From: JACCXG01 sp963785755
Lineage (GTDB): Bacteria; Acidobacteriota; Vicinamibacteria; Vicinamibacterales; 2-12-FULL-66-21
Length of the DNA: 64,000 nt
Assembly (NCBI GenBank): GCA_963785755.1
Contig: CAWAXG010000002.1
Coordinates: forward strand, 372,001-436,000
Direction of reading: 5' to 3'
Part shown: positions 1 to 7,802 of the stretch, piece after piece
How the letters are laid out: each line of letters begins with the position of its first letter
How positions within the stretch are numbered: position 1 is the stretch's first letter
Notes under the pieces: model-generated
Seen by the model: only the letters and a program-made list of their open reading frames with translations
What the model was told of the DNA's origin: nothing
Databases searched by the model: none
Made by a program: the position numbers and the translations under genes

Positions 1-324
1 GTCGACCGCGACCGGCACGTGCTCGTCCAGGACCTTGATGTAGTAGCTCGCGTACTCCTTCGCCGTGAAGGCGTCGAGCTGCCCGCCGATCGAATCGATC
101 GCCTGCGCGATGTCCTCCGCGCTGCGAGCTCCCGTCCCCTTGAACAGCATGTGCTCGACGAAATGCGCGATGCCCGCGCGCTCGTCGCTCTCGTGGCGCG
201 AGCCGCGCGTCAGCCAGACGCCAAGCGTCACCGACCGCACATGCGGCATCGTCTCAGTGATGAGCCGAAGGCCGTTGCCAAGGACTTCGCGAACGACTGG
301 GTCGTGCGAGGAGGATGTTGTCAC
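1..324 (-). CDS. M16 family zinc metallopeptidase, N-terminal part
   Basis: This is the first 108 residues of an insulinase-like (M16, processing-peptidase type) metallopeptidase; the rest runs off the left edge. The inverted zinc motif HFVEH (HxxEH) is seen about 55 residues in, followed by the family-typical run LFKGTGARSAEDIAQ and the IGGQLDAFTAKEYASYY stretch. Family knowledge: these enzymes cleave short peptides or process leader sequences, often as secreted or periplasmic proteins, but no signal peptide is visible with the start used here. The GTG at 322-324 was chosen because GGAG lies 8 bases upstream and the upstream ATG is out of frame. It is divergent from rlmN across a 265-base gap. 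The assignment to M16 is firm; the exact substrate is unknown. Confidence 0.85.
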   Translation of the reverse strand, partial: MTTSSSHDPVVREVLGNGLRLITETMPHVRSVTLGVWLTRGSRHESDERAGIAHFVEHMLFKGTGARSAEDIAQAIDSIGGQLDAFTAKEYASYYIKVLDEHVPVAVD

Positions 325-589
325 CGCTGCGGCTCCAGCGGACGGGGCGACGCGATGTCGCAAGTCATTGAATATAAAGGAATTATCTGACTGGCTAGAA
401 AAGGCGATTCTATCATGCGATGCGCCCGCCGCTCAAGCTCGGGACCGTCGTGCCTGGGCCGCTGCCGCTCGAACTTTCATGCGGTTCGGCAGTCATTTTG
501 GAGGGCGGAATGGTTGAGGTTCGAGAACGCGAGGTCACCCCCTCAGCATAGTAGAATGGGAATCTGCCCTTATTCGCGAAAAGACCGAC

Positions 590-1702
590 ATGGACACCGA
601 TCACGTCATCGATATCGCTGACGTCGAGCTGGCCGAGCTCGAACAGGCGCTCGCCGCGATCGGCAAGCCACGTTTCCACGCGCGGCAGATTTTTCAGTGG
701 ATTCATAAGCGGGGCGTGACCGATTTCGCACTCATGAGCGACCTCAGCCGTGAGCTGCGATCCCAGCTCGCCTTCCACTTCACCTTGAGCACTCCTACCG
801 TGGTGCGGCGGGAGGCCTCCGTCGACGGGACGACGAAGCTCCTGCTCCGGCTCGCCGACGGAAAACACATCGAGTCCGTGTGCATTCCGGAGCATGCCGG
901 CGGCGAGACCGGAATCGGCGGCGCGGATCGGCTGACCTTCTGCCTTTCCACCCAGGTCGGCTGTGCGATGAAGTGCGCGTTCTGTCTGACCGGCAAGATG
1001 GGGATCGAGCGAAACCTGACCGCGGGAGAAATCGTCGGCCAGGTCCGAGTGCTGTGCCGCGAGCTCGACGCGCTGGATCGGCGCTTCACCATCGTGCTCA
1101 TGGGGATGGGTGAGCCGCTGCACAACTACGACGAGACCATGAAGGCGCTGCGCATCCTCGCCGATGAGCATGGCCTCGCCATCTCGCCCAGGCGGGTGAC
1201 CCTGTCGACGGTCGGCGTGCTTCCGGCGCTCGAGCGCCTCGCGACCGAGCCGCTGATGCCGAATCTCGCGATTTCGCTGCACTCGACTACCGAACCCCAG
1301 CGCGACATGCTGGTGCCGATCAACCGCAAGTACGGCATCGTCGAGTTGCTCGACGCGTGTCGGCGTTTCCCACTCAAGCGGCGCGAGCGCATCACCTTCG
1401 AGTACGTGATGCTGAAAGACGTGAACGACACGCCAGACGATGCCCGGCGGCTGGTGAGGCTGCTGAGCGGTATCAAGGCAAAGGTGAACCTGCTGCCGCT
1501 GAACGAGGCGGCGGGGATTCCTTTCGAGCGCCCCGACGACGCGACGGTGAACCGGTTCGCGAAGATCCTCGCGGATCGCGGCGTGACCGTATCGGTACGC
1601 AAGTCGAGAGGCCGCGACATCCGCGCGGCGTGCGGTCAGCTGATCACCGAATCATCGCGGGCCACGGCACCCGGCCGCCGGCTCGCGATGGCAATGTCGT
1701 AG
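590..1702 (+). CDS. rlmN: Dual-specificity 23S rRNA/tRNA adenine-C2 methyltransferase RlmN
   Basis: Radical SAM enzyme that methylates C2 of A2503 in 23S rRNA and of A37 in some tRNAs. The 370-residue length is normal for the family. The radical SAM cluster motif is CAMKCAFC (Cys125, Cys129, Cys132), followed by LTGKMG and later GMGEPLHNYD, both RlmN hallmarks. The conserved C-terminal cysteine that carries the methyl group in the mechanism is present in RGRDIRAACGQ. It stands alone on the plus strand, divergent from the M16 peptidase gene and convergent with the purD-purE-mtaB operon. A TAGAAT-like element lies about 40 bases upstream of the start but no convincing -35 was seen. Identification is firm. 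Confidence 0.96.
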   Translation: MDTDHVIDIADVELAELEQALAAIGKPRFHARQIFQWIHKRGVTDFALMSDLSRELRSQLAFHFTLSTPTVVRREASVDGTTKLLLRLADGKHIESVCIPEHAGGETGIGGADRLTFCLSTQVGCAMKCAFCLTGKMGIERNLTAGEIVGQVRVLCRELDALDRRFTIVLMGMGEPLHNYDETMKALRILADEHGLAISPRRVTLSTVGVLPALERLATEPLMPNLAISLHSTTEPQRDMLVPINRKYGIVELLDACRRFPLKRRERITFEYVMLKDVNDTPDDARRLVRLLSGIKAKVNLLPLNEAAGIPFERPDDATVNRFAKILADRGVTVSVRKSRGRDIRAACGQLITESSRATAPGRRLAMAMS

Positions 1703-1736
1703 CCTTCCGCCACTGAACCGCAAGCTGAGCGCGTGG

Positions 1737-1755
1737 CTTCCGGCTTAGCCGGAAG
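1737..1755. terminator. Hairpin between rlmN and the convergent operon
   Basis: CTTCCGGC and GCCGGAAG form a perfect 8-bp stem around a TTA loop. It lies in the 65-base gap between the end of rlmN and the end of the leftward genes. There is no T-tract on either side, so intrinsic termination is only inferred from position. Confidence 0.45.
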
Positions 1756-1767
1756 GATCACTGTCGT

Positions 1768-1977
1768 TCAACACCCTTTCGGGTGCGAGATCGTGATCAG
1801 CGGCCGGCCGATCGTGTCGAACACCCGGTCGAGACGAATCCGGTAGCGCGGAGTCCTGGACGTGACGACCTGCTTCTCCTGCGCCTCGTCACCGCAGGCC
1901 ATGTCAGCACCAACCTCGGCTCGAAACTCGAGCCAGCCATCCGATCGCAGGCGCTCGATCACGTCAGTACCCACCAT
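1768..1977 (-). CDS. Small unknown protein, weakly HicA-like
   Basis: A 69-residue reading frame whose ATG (1975-1977) overlaps the last codons of the upstream secreted protein gene, which suggests translational coupling at the end of the purD operon. The N-terminus (VIERLRSDGW) and the C-terminus (GRPLITISHPKG) loosely resemble the ends of HicA mRNA interferases, but the G-S-H core that defines HicA is not seen and there is no HicB partner. It could equally be a taxon-specific small protein or a chance frame. Function is not assigned. Confidence 0.35.
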   Translation of the reverse strand: MVGTDVIERLRSDGWLEFRAEVGADMACGDEAQEKQVVTSRTPRYRIRLDRVFDTIGRPLITISHPKGC

Positions 1978-2608
1978 CCTCCGGGCGGTATGAATCGGGC
2001 GGAGCGGCCGGCAGGCGAATCGTTTGACCGGTCTTCCGGTTCACGGCGGGCAATCCTCCTCGAATTCGCACCATCTCGCCGTCCAGATGATCCTGGAGAT
2101 AACCTGAAAGTTCACCGGGCTCGTTTCCGATCTTGACCCACGCGTTCGGTGCGCCGGGCTGCGGCAACCGAACCCAGTTGCCGGGGCGCACGTCGCGAAC
2201 GTAGACCGCGGTCGTGTATCCCCAGTCGTTGTCGGTTATCCAATCGACGGTCGTCCCATCGGTCGCTCTGAAAACCATCGGAACCTCAATGGCGGCCGCG
2301 TCCTTCATCACGCGCGCCAGTGCGACGATGTGACCGATCGGCGCCGACGCCACGTCAGGCTTTCCGTACACGGGCCCCTGCACCCACTCAAACGGCTTCA
2401 TCTCGCGACGCCAGCAGGCAGCGTCCTGACTGCAGCGCGCTACGAGCCGGTTGTATTCGGGCTGGTACCAATCGTCCAGGCCGCCCCTCAGTCCCACGTC
2501 GAACCGCGCCAACCGCGCCAACCGCGTCGGCTGCGCCGATGCTGGCGACGCAAGCGTCGCGAACAGACCCGCGATGAGCGCGAGAGCGCTAGCGCGGCGA
2601 GTCCACAC
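1964..2608 (-). CDS. Predicted secreted protein of unknown function
   Basis: A roughly 214-residue protein with a signal peptide: Arg-Arg, then the hydrophobic stretch ALALIAGLFATLASPASA and an AxA-type cleavage site before QPTRLARL. The mature part has three cysteines or fewer and the segments DDWYQPEYNRLVARCSQ and WITDNDWGYTTAVYVRDV, which I do not recognise as a known domain. I chose GTG at 2608, which overlaps mtaB by 20 bases; an upstream in-frame start at 2674 would overlap mtaB by 86 bases and add residues before the signal peptide. It is the fourth gene of a leftward operon after purD, purE and mtaB. Confidence 0.7.
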   Translation of the reverse strand: MWTRRASALALIAGLFATLASPASAQPTRLARLARFDVGLRGGLDDWYQPEYNRLVARCSQDAACWRREMKPFEWVQGPVYGKPDVASAPIGHIVALARVMKDAAAIEVPMVFRATDGTTVDWITDNDWGYTTAVYVRDVRPGNWVRLPQPGAPNAWVKIGNEPGELSGYLQDHLDGEMVRIRGGLPAVNRKTGQTIRLPAAPPDSYRPEDGGY

Positions 2609-3911
2609 GACAGCCGCCGTGCGCCTTCGAGTACCCCGAAAGATTCGGCCGATCGACTGGGACGCCACAGTCACCTTCCTCGAGCCTCACCAGCACGCGC
2701 TCGTTTCGGCCGCGCCCCTGCGGAATGCGTACCTTCAGGAAGTTGTCGGTGACCACCAGCGTGCCGTCCTCGAGCGTCAGGCCCGGACGAACGGATCCGT
2801 CCTGGTTCTGACGGAATCGTCGAGAGAGATCCGCACCGATTTGTCGTACGCGAGCGCCGCGCTCGCGCACCGTCGTTCCCGGCACTTTGCCGTTCATGGT
2901 CGTGGCCTCGGTGCCGGGCCGATCCGAGTACGGGAAGACGTGCAGGTGTGACAACGGCGAACGCGGCAGGTATTCGAGATTGCGTTCGAAGTCGGTGTCG
3001 CCTTCACCGGGGAATCCGACGATGATGTCCGAGCCGATCGAGGCGTGCGGGAGGCGCCCGATGATGTCATCCACCAGCCGTTCGTAGTACTCGAGGGTAT
3101 ACGGCCGCCGCATCAGTGCGAGCATCCTGTCGCTCGCGTGCTGCAGCGGGAGGTGGAAGTGCGGCGCGAACCGGCCCCCGCTCGCCGCGATCAGCTCGAC
3201 GATCGGCGGCGTGCAATCCATCGGCTCCAGCGAGCTGATGCGAAACGTCACGTCTGCATCGACCCTGGCGAGCGCGCGCAGCAGATCGTACAGGGCCACG
3301 CGCGGCTGCAGGTCGCGGCCGTACGACCCCAGGTGCACGCCGGTGAGCGCGATCTCTTTGAAGCCCGATGCAGCAATCCGTTCGACCTCGCGGACGACGT
3401 CGTCGGGTGGCAGGCTGCGACCGGCGCCCCGGGTCGTGGGAATGATGCAGTAGCTGCAGCGCTCTTCGCAGCCGGTCTGGACCCGGAGTGTGAAGGCAGT
3501 CCGGCCCGCGATCCCGGGCTCGATCGACGCGCCACAGGGGCCGTCGCCGTCGCCGAATCGTCTCGCGGTCGGCAGTGTGCCGTCGTTCTCGAGGAGCGGG
3601 ATGATCCGCAGCTTGTCCTCGTTCGAAACGACATGTCCGACACCCGGGAGCGCGGCAATCTCGTCGGGCCGCCTCGTCGCGTAACAACCCGTGACAACGA
3701 TGTGCGCCGAGGGATTCTCGCGCGCGATCCGCCGCACGGTCTGACGGGCTCCCTGATCGGCGCTGGAAGTAACCGAACAGGTGTTGACGATGACGAGATC
3801 GGCTTCGGCAGACGCGGCTTCGGCCGCGCCGCGGGCGCGCAGATCCGCCTCGAGCCGAAGGGAATCGGCCTGATTCACCCGGCAGCCGAACGTCACGATC
3901 GAGTACTTCAT
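2589..3911 (-). CDS. mtaB: tRNA (t6A37) methylthiotransferase, MtaB type
   Basis: Radical SAM methylthiotransferase of the MiaB/RimO superfamily, about 440 residues, expected to convert t6A37 to ms2t6A37 in ANN-decoding tRNAs. The N-terminal UPF0004 domain has the three cluster cysteines in FGCRVN, VNTCSVT and TGCYAT; the radical SAM motif CEERCSYC follows near residue 150, and IIPTTRGAGRSLP is typical of the MtaB branch. A short C-terminal TRAM-like part is present. ATG at 3911 shares a base with the TGA of purE (TGATG), a coupling arrangement; GTG at 3914 is an alternative. MtaB rather than MiaB or RimO is judged from the GCRVNQADS start. Confidence 0.9.
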   Translation of the reverse strand: MKYSIVTFGCRVNQADSLRLEADLRARGAAEAASAEADLVIVNTCSVTSSADQGARQTVRRIARENPSAHIVVTGCYATRRPDEIAALPGVGHVVSNEDKLRIIPLLENDGTLPTARRFGDGDGPCGASIEPGIAGRTAFTLRVQTGCEERCSYCIIPTTRGAGRSLPPDDVVREVERIAASGFKEIALTGVHLGSYGRDLQPRVALYDLLRALARVDADVTFRISSLEPMDCTPPIVELIAASGGRFAPHFHLPLQHASDRMLALMRRPYTLEYYERLVDDIIGRLPHASIGSDIIVGFPGEGDTDFERNLEYLPRSPLSHLHVFPYSDRPGTEATTMNGKVPGTTVRERGARVRQIGADLSRRFRQNQDGSVRPGLTLEDGTLVVTDNFLKVRIPQGRGRNERVLVRLEEGDCGVPVDRPNLSGYSKAHGGCRVDSPR

Positions 3912-4408
3912 CACCCCATTTGAAGCTTCGCCGCCGCCTGCTCGACTTTTTCCGCGAGCCGCTTCTTGTAGTCTTCGAGACGCGTGGCCACCGCGGGGTC
4001 GCCGACGGCGAGAATCTGGGCGGCGAGCACGCCGGCGTTGGTCGCGCCCGGCTTGCCGATGGAGACGGTCGCCACCGGAACGCCCGGGGGCATCTGGACG
4101 GTCGAGAGGAGCGCGTCGAGCCCTTTCAGCGCCGACGAATCAATCGGCACGCCGATGACCGGCATGATCGTGTGCGCCGCCACCACACCCGCCAGGTGCG
4201 CCGCGGCACCGGCTCCGACAACGAAGAGCTTCACGCCGCGGCCCGGAGCCTCGCGCACGAGACGCATCACCCGTTCCGGCGATCGATGGGCCGAGGCAAC
4301 GGTCATTTCGCACGAGATCTGCAGTTCGCGCAGGACGTCGACCGCTCCCTGCATCACGGCGGCGTCGGAGTCGGAACCCATGAGGATCAGGACGGTGATT
4401 TGAGCCAT
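3911..4408 (-). CDS. purE: N5-carboxyaminoimidazole ribonucleotide mutase
   Basis: Class I PurE, 165 residues, which moves the carboxylate of N5-CAIR to C4 to give CAIR in de novo purine synthesis. Family signatures are clear: MGSDSD at the N-terminus, SAHRSPERV, and GAGAAAHLAGVVAAHT. The gene follows purD with a 22-base overlap and is followed immediately by mtaB, so the three are probably translated from one message. No purK is seen within the window. Identification is firm. Confidence 0.96.
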   Translation of the reverse strand: MAQITVLILMGSDSDAAVMQGAVDVLRELQISCEMTVASAHRSPERVMRLVREAPGRGVKLFVVGAGAAAHLAGVVAAHTIMPVIGVPIDSSALKGLDALLSTVQMPPGVPVATVSIGKPGATNAGVLAAQILAVGDPAVATRLEDYKKRLAEKVEQAAAKLQMG

Positions 4409-5682
4409 GAAAGCGCCTTTTTCCCGATATCGCTTCTGTACTGCATACCCTCGAAGGTGATCTGGGAGACACCCTCGTATACGCGCGCGATCGCGTCCTC
4501 GAATGTGTCGCCCCGGCCAACGACCGTCAATACGCGGCCGCCAGCGGTGACGGTGACTCCGTTCGCGGCCGCCGCGGTGCCGGCATGAAACACGAGTACG
4601 TCGTCGAGCGCGCTCGCGTGATCGAGGCCTGAAATCACCCGGCCTGATGATGTCGAACCTGGATAGCCGCCCGATGCGAGCACGACGCCGACCCGCTTTT
4701 CCGGCCTGAGCGGGATTCGCAGGTCGCCGAGCGCTCCGTCGCTGGCTGCGAGAAGCAGCGGCAGCAGATCCCCGCCCAGCATCGGAATCACGACCTGCGC
4801 CTCGGGATCGCCGAATCGGACGTTGAATTCGATGACCTTCGGGCCCGCGCAGGTGAGCATCAGCCCGGCATAGAGAAAGCCGCGGTAATCCTGCCCCTCT
4901 TCGCGCATCCCCTGGATTACGGGGTTGATGATCTCCTGCATGATGCGGGCTTCCATCGCGGCATCGATCAGCGGACTCGGCGCGAAGGCCCCCATTCCGC
5001 CGGTATTGGGTCCCCGGTCATCGTCGAAGATGCGCTTGTGATCTTGCGCCGAGGCCATGGGCAGGGCATGGCGGCCGTCCGAGATCGCGAAAAACGAGAC
5101 TTCCGGACCCTCGAGGCATTCCTCCAGGACGAGCCGCGACCCGGCGTCCCCGAACTGGCGGTCCTCCATCGCCGCGATGATCGCCGCGTCGGCGCTCGCC
5201 GGGTCGGGAGCCACGACCACTCCTTTGCCTGCCGCGAGGCCATCGGCTTTGACGACCACCGGAAAGCCAAGCTCCGCCGACGCCACCAGTGCTTTCGCTT
5301 CCGGCGCGTTGCTGCAGACCCGGTAGCGGGCGGTCGGAATCCCGTGGCGGGCCATGAATTCCTTTGCGAAGACCTTGCTGCATTCGAGCCGGGCCGCAAC
5401 TCGCGTCGGGCCAAAGATCCGGAGACCTCGAGACGTAAAGAGATCCACGATTCCGCGGTCGAGCGGCAGTTCCGGACCAACGACGGTGAGGTCGACGTGG
5501 TTCGCTTCCGCAAGGTTGGCGAGCTGGGGCACGTCGCCGGCTTCAGCCGGAAGGAGCCTGGCGAACCGCGCGAGGCCAGGGTTACCTGGAGCGGCGAGGA
5601 TGTGGTGGTCAGCGGACTCCGAAGCGACCTTCCAGGCGAGCGCGTGCTCCCGCCCGCCGCTGCCGACGACCAGGATTCTCAT
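4387..5682 (-). CDS. purD: Phosphoribosylamine--glycine ligase
   Basis: GAR synthetase, 431 residues, second step of de novo purine synthesis. It begins MRILVVGSGGREHALAW, the PurD signature, and contains the ATP-grasp core with PVVVKADGLAAGKGVVVA, the DHKRIFDDDRGPNTGGMGA segment and EFNVRFGDPEAQV near residue 290. It is first in the leftward operon purD-purE-mtaB and overlaps purE by 22 bases. The 170-base gap to rpsU on the opposite strand must carry the promoter, but I did not find a convincing minus-strand one. Confidence 0.97.
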   Translation of the reverse strand: MRILVVGSGGREHALAWKVASESADHHILAAPGNPGLARFARLLPAEAGDVPQLANLAEANHVDLTVVGPELPLDRGIVDLFTSRGLRIFGPTRVAARLECSKVFAKEFMARHGIPTARYRVCSNAPEAKALVASAELGFPVVVKADGLAAGKGVVVAPDPASADAAIIAAMEDRQFGDAGSRLVLEECLEGPEVSFFAISDGRHALPMASAQDHKRIFDDDRGPNTGGMGAFAPSPLIDAAMEARIMQEIINPVIQGMREEGQDYRGFLYAGLMLTCAGPKVIEFNVRFGDPEAQVVIPMLGGDLLPLLLAASDGALGDLRIPLRPEKRVGVVLASGGYPGSTSSGRVISGLDHASALDDVLVFHAGTAAAANGVTVTAGGRVLTVVGRGDTFEDAIARVYEGVSQITFEGMQYRSDIGKKALSWLKSPS

Positions 5683-5732
5683 AGTGAGCCGAACTGCAAG
5701 TTCGCCAGGAGTTTACGTGAAGGAATGCCTGA

Positions 5733-5762
5733 TTGACGGCGGATGAGCTTTCCGCCTAGAAT
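5733..5762 (+). promoter_or_regulatory. Candidate sigma-70 promoter for rpsU
   Basis: TTGACG (5733-5738) and TAGAAT (5757-5762) are separated by 18 bases, upstream of rpsU and pointing towards it. The spacer also contains the palindromic pair GGCGGA and TCCGCC, which could be an operator or incidental. Confidence 0.5.
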
Positions 5763-5852
5763 CCGCGTTTACTATGATAGCCTAACATATTCCTCGAACC
5801 CGGAGGTCTCAGAGAAGGACCGTGCCGTGGCCGCAAGGGGGGTGTTTTAGGC

Positions 5853-6050
5853 TTGGCAGAAGTCAAAGTCCAGGAAGGCGAATCGATTGAAAGCGCGCTC
5901 CGTCGCTTCAAACGGAAAGTGCAGCAGGAAGATATCATCAAGGATATCAAGAAGCACTCTTACTACTTGAAGCCGGGCGATCGGCGCCGCGCCAAACAGG
6001 CGTTGGCGCGTAAGCGTACGCGCAAGAAGCAGCGCCGCGAGTCGGATTAG
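5853..6050 (+). CDS. rpsU: 30S ribosomal protein S21
   Basis: Small basic protein of 65 residues, the normal S21 length, with the family features ESIESALRRFKRK, the internal KHSYYLKPGDRRR segment and a lysine/arginine-rich tail. The start is TTG at 5853; the G-rich sequence AAGGGGGG upstream can serve as ribosome binding site and no in-frame ATG gives a full-length protein. It has its own candidate promoter and precedes the zinc-ribbon protein gene. Confidence 0.95.
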   Translation: MAEVKVQEGESIESALRRFKRKVQQEDIIKDIKKHSYYLKPGDRRRAKQALARKRTRKKQRRESD

Positions 6051-6158
6051 CTGCGTCGAGTTGACAGGGGTTGACCGGCCGGCGGCATCAAGGTTGTCGT
6101 GCCGGGATGCCCAGGCCTGCGAGCGCGCGCAGGCGACGAGTGGTGAGAGGTAGGACCG

Positions 6159-6470
6159 ATGGAGTTCCAGGACAAGAGCCTCAACTGCGTTGACTGCGGA
6201 GCGGAATTCCTCTGGACGGCGGGTGAACAACTGTTCTTCGCCGACAAGAATTTCAAGAACGAACCCAAACGGTGCAAGAGCTGCAAGGCGAAGCGTGCGT
6301 CACGGCCCGCGTCAGGGGCTCCTCTCGCGCGCGAACGAGTGGAGACGACGACCAACTGCTCGGCGTGTGGCAAGGAGACGACGGTACCCTTTAGACCCAC
6401 ACAAGGTCGGCCGGTGTTCTGCCGCGAATGCTTCCAGCAACGGAAGTTCGCGGGAGCTGCCGGCGTCTAA
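6159..6470 (+). CDS. Zinc-ribbon protein with CxxC-x17-CxxC module
   Basis: A 103-residue soluble protein with four CxxC knuckles at Cys10/13, Cys39/42, Cys67/70 and Cys88/91. The first pair of knuckles lies in a segment (LNCVDCGAEF, then PKRCKSCKAKR) typical of a small bacterial zinc-ribbon family; the second pair is spaced exactly C-x2-C-x17-C-x2-C, matching a recognised short zinc-binding module. The cellular role of these proteins is not established; binding of nucleic acid or a ribosomal partner is a guess from its position behind rpsU. A strong terminator follows. Confidence 0.85.
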   Translation: MEFQDKSLNCVDCGAEFLWTAGEQLFFADKNFKNEPKRCKSCKAKRASRPASGAPLARERVETTTNCSACGKETTVPFRPTQGRPVFCRECFQQRKFAGAAGV

Positions 6471-6494
6471 GTCCTGAACTTCGGTAGTATCAAG

Positions 6495-6523
6495 AAGGCC
6501 ACGCACCAGCGTGGCCTTTTTTA
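6495..6523 (+). terminator. Rho-independent terminator
   Basis: AAGGCCACGC (6495-6504) pairs perfectly with GCGTGGCCTT (6509-6518) around an ACCA loop and runs into a T-rich tract. It closes the rpsU/zinc-ribbon transcription unit. This is the best intrinsic terminator in the window. Confidence 0.9.
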
Positions 6524-6659
6524 TTTGCACCGTTGCGCCCCAGGAATCCGACTCTCGGCCGTCGGCGTCTAATCTCAGTCGATCCGGTAAGCTGTTGGAA
6601 GTCGAGCCGGTGACACGCCCGCACGGGAAGCTCGACAACAGCCGTCCCAGAAATCTGTC

Positions 6660-7766
6660 ATGTCGTTAACACTCATCATGCGTAATCACGCCGCGCGAGC
6701 ACTCCTCATCGTGGGGCTTGCCTTGGCGTCTGGCTGCCGCGGCAACGACGCCGCCCAGGGCGCGGGGGCACCCGCAGCGCCGCCGCCTACTCCGGTGAAA
6801 CTGCTGGCGCTCGAAGAGAAGTCGATCGAGCAGACGTCGGAGTTCATCGCCACGATCCGATCCCTGCGATCGACGCGCGTGCAGCCCGAAGTCGAAGGGC
6901 TGGTGACGCGAATCTTCGTCAAGTCGGGAGACCGCGTGCGCGAAGGCGCGCCGCTGGTCCAGATCAACGCTGACAAGCAGCAGGCCACCGTCCGGAGCAC
7001 GGAAGCCAACCGCGGCGGCACCGAGGCGGACGTGCAGTACCGGCGGTTGCAGGTCAAGCGCCTGAGCGCACTCGTGGACGCGGGCGCCATCAGCAAACAG
7101 GAGTTCGAGCAGGCGCAGAACTCGCTGCGCACCGCAGAGGCGCGGCTCGGCGCGCTCGACGCCCAGGTACGTGAAGGGCAGGTCGAACTGCAGTACTACC
7201 GCGTCATAGCCCCGCAGGCGGGAATCGTCGGCGACATTCCGATCCGGCAGGGCGATCGAGTCACCACATCGACGGTGATCACGACGATTGACGAGAACCA
7301 GTCCCTCGAGGCGTACATCGAAGTTCCACTGGAACGGGCACCGGACCTGAGAATGGGTTTGCCCGTGCAGGTGCTCGACGAGGACGGCAAGGTCGTCGCG
7401 ACCAATCCGATTTCCTTCATCGCGCCACGGGTTGACGAGGGAACACAGGCCGTTCTGGTCAAGGCGCTCCTGAAGGACGCGCCGCCCCGCATGCGGGTGC
7501 AACAGTTCATCAAGGCACGCATCGTCTGGCGCACCGTGCCGGGGGTGACGATCCCGATCGTCGCCGTGAACCGCCTGAGCGGACAGTACTTCTGCTTCGT
7601 TGCCGACCGGCAGGGCGAGGGTCTCGTGGCTCGCCAGCGTCCCCTGCATGTCGGCGAAGTCCGCGGCGATGACTACGTCGTCGTCAGCGGCCTCAAGCCA
7701 GGCGAACAGGTGGTCGTTTCCGGCGTCCAGAAGATCGGCGACGGGGCGCCGATCAAGCCTGAATGA
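6660..7766 (+). CDS. RND efflux system periplasmic adaptor (AcrA/MexA-like lipoprotein)
   Basis: Membrane fusion protein of 368 residues that would bridge an inner membrane RND pump to an outer membrane channel. The N-terminus is a lipoprotein signal ending LALASGC, so Cys about 26 is the likely lipidated residue. Next come the barrel-sandwich/lipoyl half (VQPEVEGLVTRIFVKSGDRVREGAPLVQI), a coiled-coil hairpin around residues 105-165, the second lipoyl half (YRVIAPQAGIVGDIPIRQGDRV) and a beta-barrel domain. The RND pump gene follows after 36 bases. No TolC-like outer membrane factor is present in the window. Substrate cannot be inferred. Confidence 0.92.
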   Translation: MSLTLIMRNHAARALLIVGLALASGCRGNDAAQGAGAPAAPPPTPVKLLALEEKSIEQTSEFIATIRSLRSTRVQPEVEGLVTRIFVKSGDRVREGAPLVQINADKQQATVRSTEANRGGTEADVQYRRLQVKRLSALVDAGAISKQEFEQAQNSLRTAEARLGALDAQVREGQVELQYYRVIAPQAGIVGDIPIRQGDRVTTSTVITTIDENQSLEAYIEVPLERAPDLRMGLPVQVLDEDGKVVATNPISFIAPRVDEGTQAVLVKALLKDAPPRMRVQQFIKARIVWRTVPGVTIPIVAVNRLSGQYFCFVADRQGEGLVARQRPLHVGEVRGDDYVVVSGLKPGEQVVVSGVQKIGDGAPIKPE

Positions 7767-7802
7767 TCGCGCCGCTCCTGTGTCTCTCCTCCTGAGATCG
7801 AA

